From: Lachnospiraceae bacterium
Lineage (GTDB): Bacteria; Bacillota; Clostridia; Lachnospirales; Lachnospiraceae
DNA length: 42,895 nt
Assembly: GCA_024687205.1 (NCBI GenBank)
Contig: JAILES010000109.1
Coordinates: 1-42,895 of the forward strand
Reading direction: 5' to 3'
Part shown: positions 41,492 through 42,895 of the stretch, piece after piece
Layout of the letters: each line of letters begins with the position of its first letter
How positions within the stretch are numbered: the stretch's first letter is position 1
Notes under the pieces: model-generated
Told to the model about the DNA's origin: nothing
The model's database searches: none
What the model saw: only the letters and a program-made list of their open reading frames with translations
Made by a program: the position numbers and the translations under genes

Positions 41492-42895
41492 ATGAAAAAG
41501 AAGAATAACACAGTGATTATCATACTGGCGGTGATAGCAGTAGTGGCTATTGTCATTATCGCTCTTTCCAACAGAAAGGTCATCGATTTTCATGACAAGT
41601 ATGCCGGAGTGGATCTGACAAAGGAAGTCGTGGGTACAGAAAGGAACGGCACCTATGACAAATATGTCCGCAGTCATTCCGGGGCAGCCATGCCGGCAAA
41701 GGATACAGAAGTAGATATATATGATTACACCGCAGAAGGCGATGTAAGTGTTGAAAATTCATATTACGGCGAAGAGAAAGCACTGCTCACCCAGGTCAAT
41801 TCAAAGATCACCTGGAATGTGGATGTTCCCGAGGCAGGCTTTTACAATCTTTATCTTGAATATCTTGCTGCAGAGTCCAGAGGCGTTGCAGTAGAGAGAT
41901 CCGTTAAGATAAACGGCGAGTCTCCTTTCGATGATGCGGTCAGCATCGAGTTTACCAGGATATGGAAAGACGGCGGTCCCGTAAAGGTTGATAACCAGAG
42001 AAACGAGATCAGGCCTACACAGGTTGAGGAATATGACTGGCAGAATTCATATTTTGCCGATGATATGGGATATGTTGACGATCCTTATCTTTTCTATTTT
42101 GAAAAAGGCGCCAACACCCTGACGCTCGAAGCGGTCAATGAGCCCATGGCTATAAAGAAGCTTGAACTGAAGGGAGTAAAGAAGCTTCCCACATATGCGG
42201 AATATGCTTCTGCCACGACAGGCAAGACCGATTCCGCAGAAGCACAGAAGGCTTCCGTTATCATTGAAGGAGAACAGTCCGTAAGAAGAAGCGAATCATC
42301 ACTTTATGCAAAGTATGACCGTTCATCGCCTACCACCAGCCCTTCAAGTGTTACCACCACGGTGCTCAATTACGTGGGTGGTGAGGCATGGAGAAGCAAC
42401 GGCATGTGGGTTGAGTGGGATTTTGAAGTTCCCGCCGACGGATATTACAATATAATGGTCAAGGGACGTCAGAATTATGCACGAGGCAGCGTTGCCAACA
42501 GAAGTGTGTATATAGACGGAGAGATTCCTTTTGAAGAACTGAAGGAAGTGTCCTTTACCTATGATAACGACTGGGACTGCAAGAGACTTGCCGACGAGAA
42601 CGGAAACGATTTCAAGTTCTGGCTTGCAAAGGGCAAGCACACGATCCGTCTTGATGCTACACTCGGTAAGCTGGGCGAGCTCCTTTCGTCTCTTGAAGGA
42701 TCCACCTTCAGACTCAATCAGGTCTACAGAAAACTACTTGTATATACCGGAGCTACTCCCGATCAGTTCCGTGACTACAAGATCGATTCCACCTACCCCG
42801 AGATCATCGAGGCTATGGACATAGAATCCAAGAGGCTTTACAAGCTGGTCGACGATATGGTCGCATACTGCGGACAGAAGGCAGACAATGTTGCT
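41492..42895 (+). CDS. Membrane-anchored protein with two beta-sandwich repeats (3' end missing)
   Basis: The frame stays open from the ATG at 41492 (GGAGGAAG seven bases upstream) to the window end: 468 codons with no stop. Residues about 8-26 are a single hydrophobic segment without a Cys lipobox, so the protein is tethered and faces outward. Two related regions follow: one around residues 105-215 (WNVDVPEAGFYNLYLEY; RSVKINGESPFDDA) and one around 305-420 (VEWDFEVPADGYYNIMVKG; RSVYIDGEIPFEEL). Both resemble carbohydrate-binding jelly-roll modules of the CBM6/35 or galactose-binding kind. It may be the front of a large solute-binding or sugar-binding protein that works with the xylanase. Its full role cannot be judged from this part. 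Confidence 0.7.
   Translation, partial: MKKKNNTVIIILAVIAVVAIVIIALSNRKVIDFHDKYAGVDLTKEVVGTERNGTYDKYVRSHSGAAMPAKDTEVDIYDYTAEGDVSVENSYYGEEKALLTQVNSKITWNVDVPEAGFYNLYLEYLAAESRGVAVERSVKINGESPFDDAVSIEFTRIWKDGGPVKVDNQRNEIRPTQVEEYDWQNSYFADDMGYVDDPYLFYFEKGANTLTLEAVNEPMAIKKLELKGVKKLPTYAEYASATTGKTDSAEAQKASVIIEGEQSVRRSESSLYAKYDRSSPTTSPSSVTTTVLNYVGGEAWRSNGMWVEWDFEVPADGYYNIMVKGRQNYARGSVANRSVYIDGEIPFEELKEVSFTYDNDWDCKRLADENGNDFKFWLAKGKHTIRLDATLGKLGELLSSLEGSTFRLNQVYRKLLVYTGATPDQFRDYKIDSTYPEIIEAMDIESKRLYKLVDDMVAYCGQKADNVA

Overview
This window looks like chromosomal DNA from a plant-fibre-degrading Lachnospiraceae (Clostridia), of the Butyrivibrio/Pseudobutyrivibrio kind. That placement is inference. It rests on strong AGGAGG ribosome binding sites, sigma-A promoters with 17-bp spacers, the hrcA-grpE-dnaK-dnaJ order behind a perfect CIRCE element, LplB/LplC-type sugar transporters, a YitT protein, a BspA-like LRR protein, a TM1266-type hydrogenase-associated regulator and several xylan enzymes. 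I see no rRNA, tRNA, CRISPR array, phage gene or insertion sequence.

Layout. 1-172: a run of hairpins, perhaps the 3' part of a structured RNA. 173-1989: small membrane protein, nucleoside phosphorylase, VOC protein and a decayed HD-domain gene. 2040-6249: YqeY, a CmpB-type membrane protein and a large secreted LRR protein built on four 354-bp repeats. 6398-7787 (minus): Cys-rich HTH protein and YitT. 7945-11759: SbcD-like nuclease and SbcC/YhaN-like ATPase, overlapping by 4 bp. 11763-18533: a xylo-oligosaccharide locus (cre-like site, GntR operator, FCD regulator, two permeases, binding lipoprotein, GH120 beta-xylosidase). 18634-24437: alpha/beta hydrolase, NMT1/SsuA-type binding lipoprotein, a permease fused to its ATPase, a TM1266-family regulator and a FeoA-FeoB fusion. 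24467-29484: heat-shock operon. 29490-30839 (minus): SGNH esterase lipoprotein. 30873-31080: GC-rich block without a convincing gene. 31153-35532: glycosyltransferase and CDP-3,6-dideoxyhexose genes. 35662-42895: a second xylan locus (intracellular SGNH esterase, GH43, AraC regulator, GH10 xylanase lipoprotein, and a membrane-anchored protein with two beta-sandwich repeats that runs off the end).

How the genes fit together. The extracellular GH10 enzyme would cut xylan, the SGNH lipoprotein would remove acetyl groups outside, the GntR-linked ABC transporter would import oligomers, and cytoplasmic GH120, GH43 and SGNH proteins would finish the job. This is inferred from family assignments and apparent signal peptides.

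The least ordinary signals are four items. (1) Three well-formed promoters place the ATG at about +2 with no Shine-Dalgarno (31153, 33027 minus, 39905 minus), and a possible fourth lies at 173; this suggests leaderless mRNAs for a glycosyltransferase, a sugar epimerase and an AraC regulator. (2) An NMT1-type binding protein, fused permease-ATPase, TM1266 regulator and FeoAB form one tight array. (3) The GC-rich block lies at about 30.9-31.1 kb. (4) The structured segment lies at the left edge.
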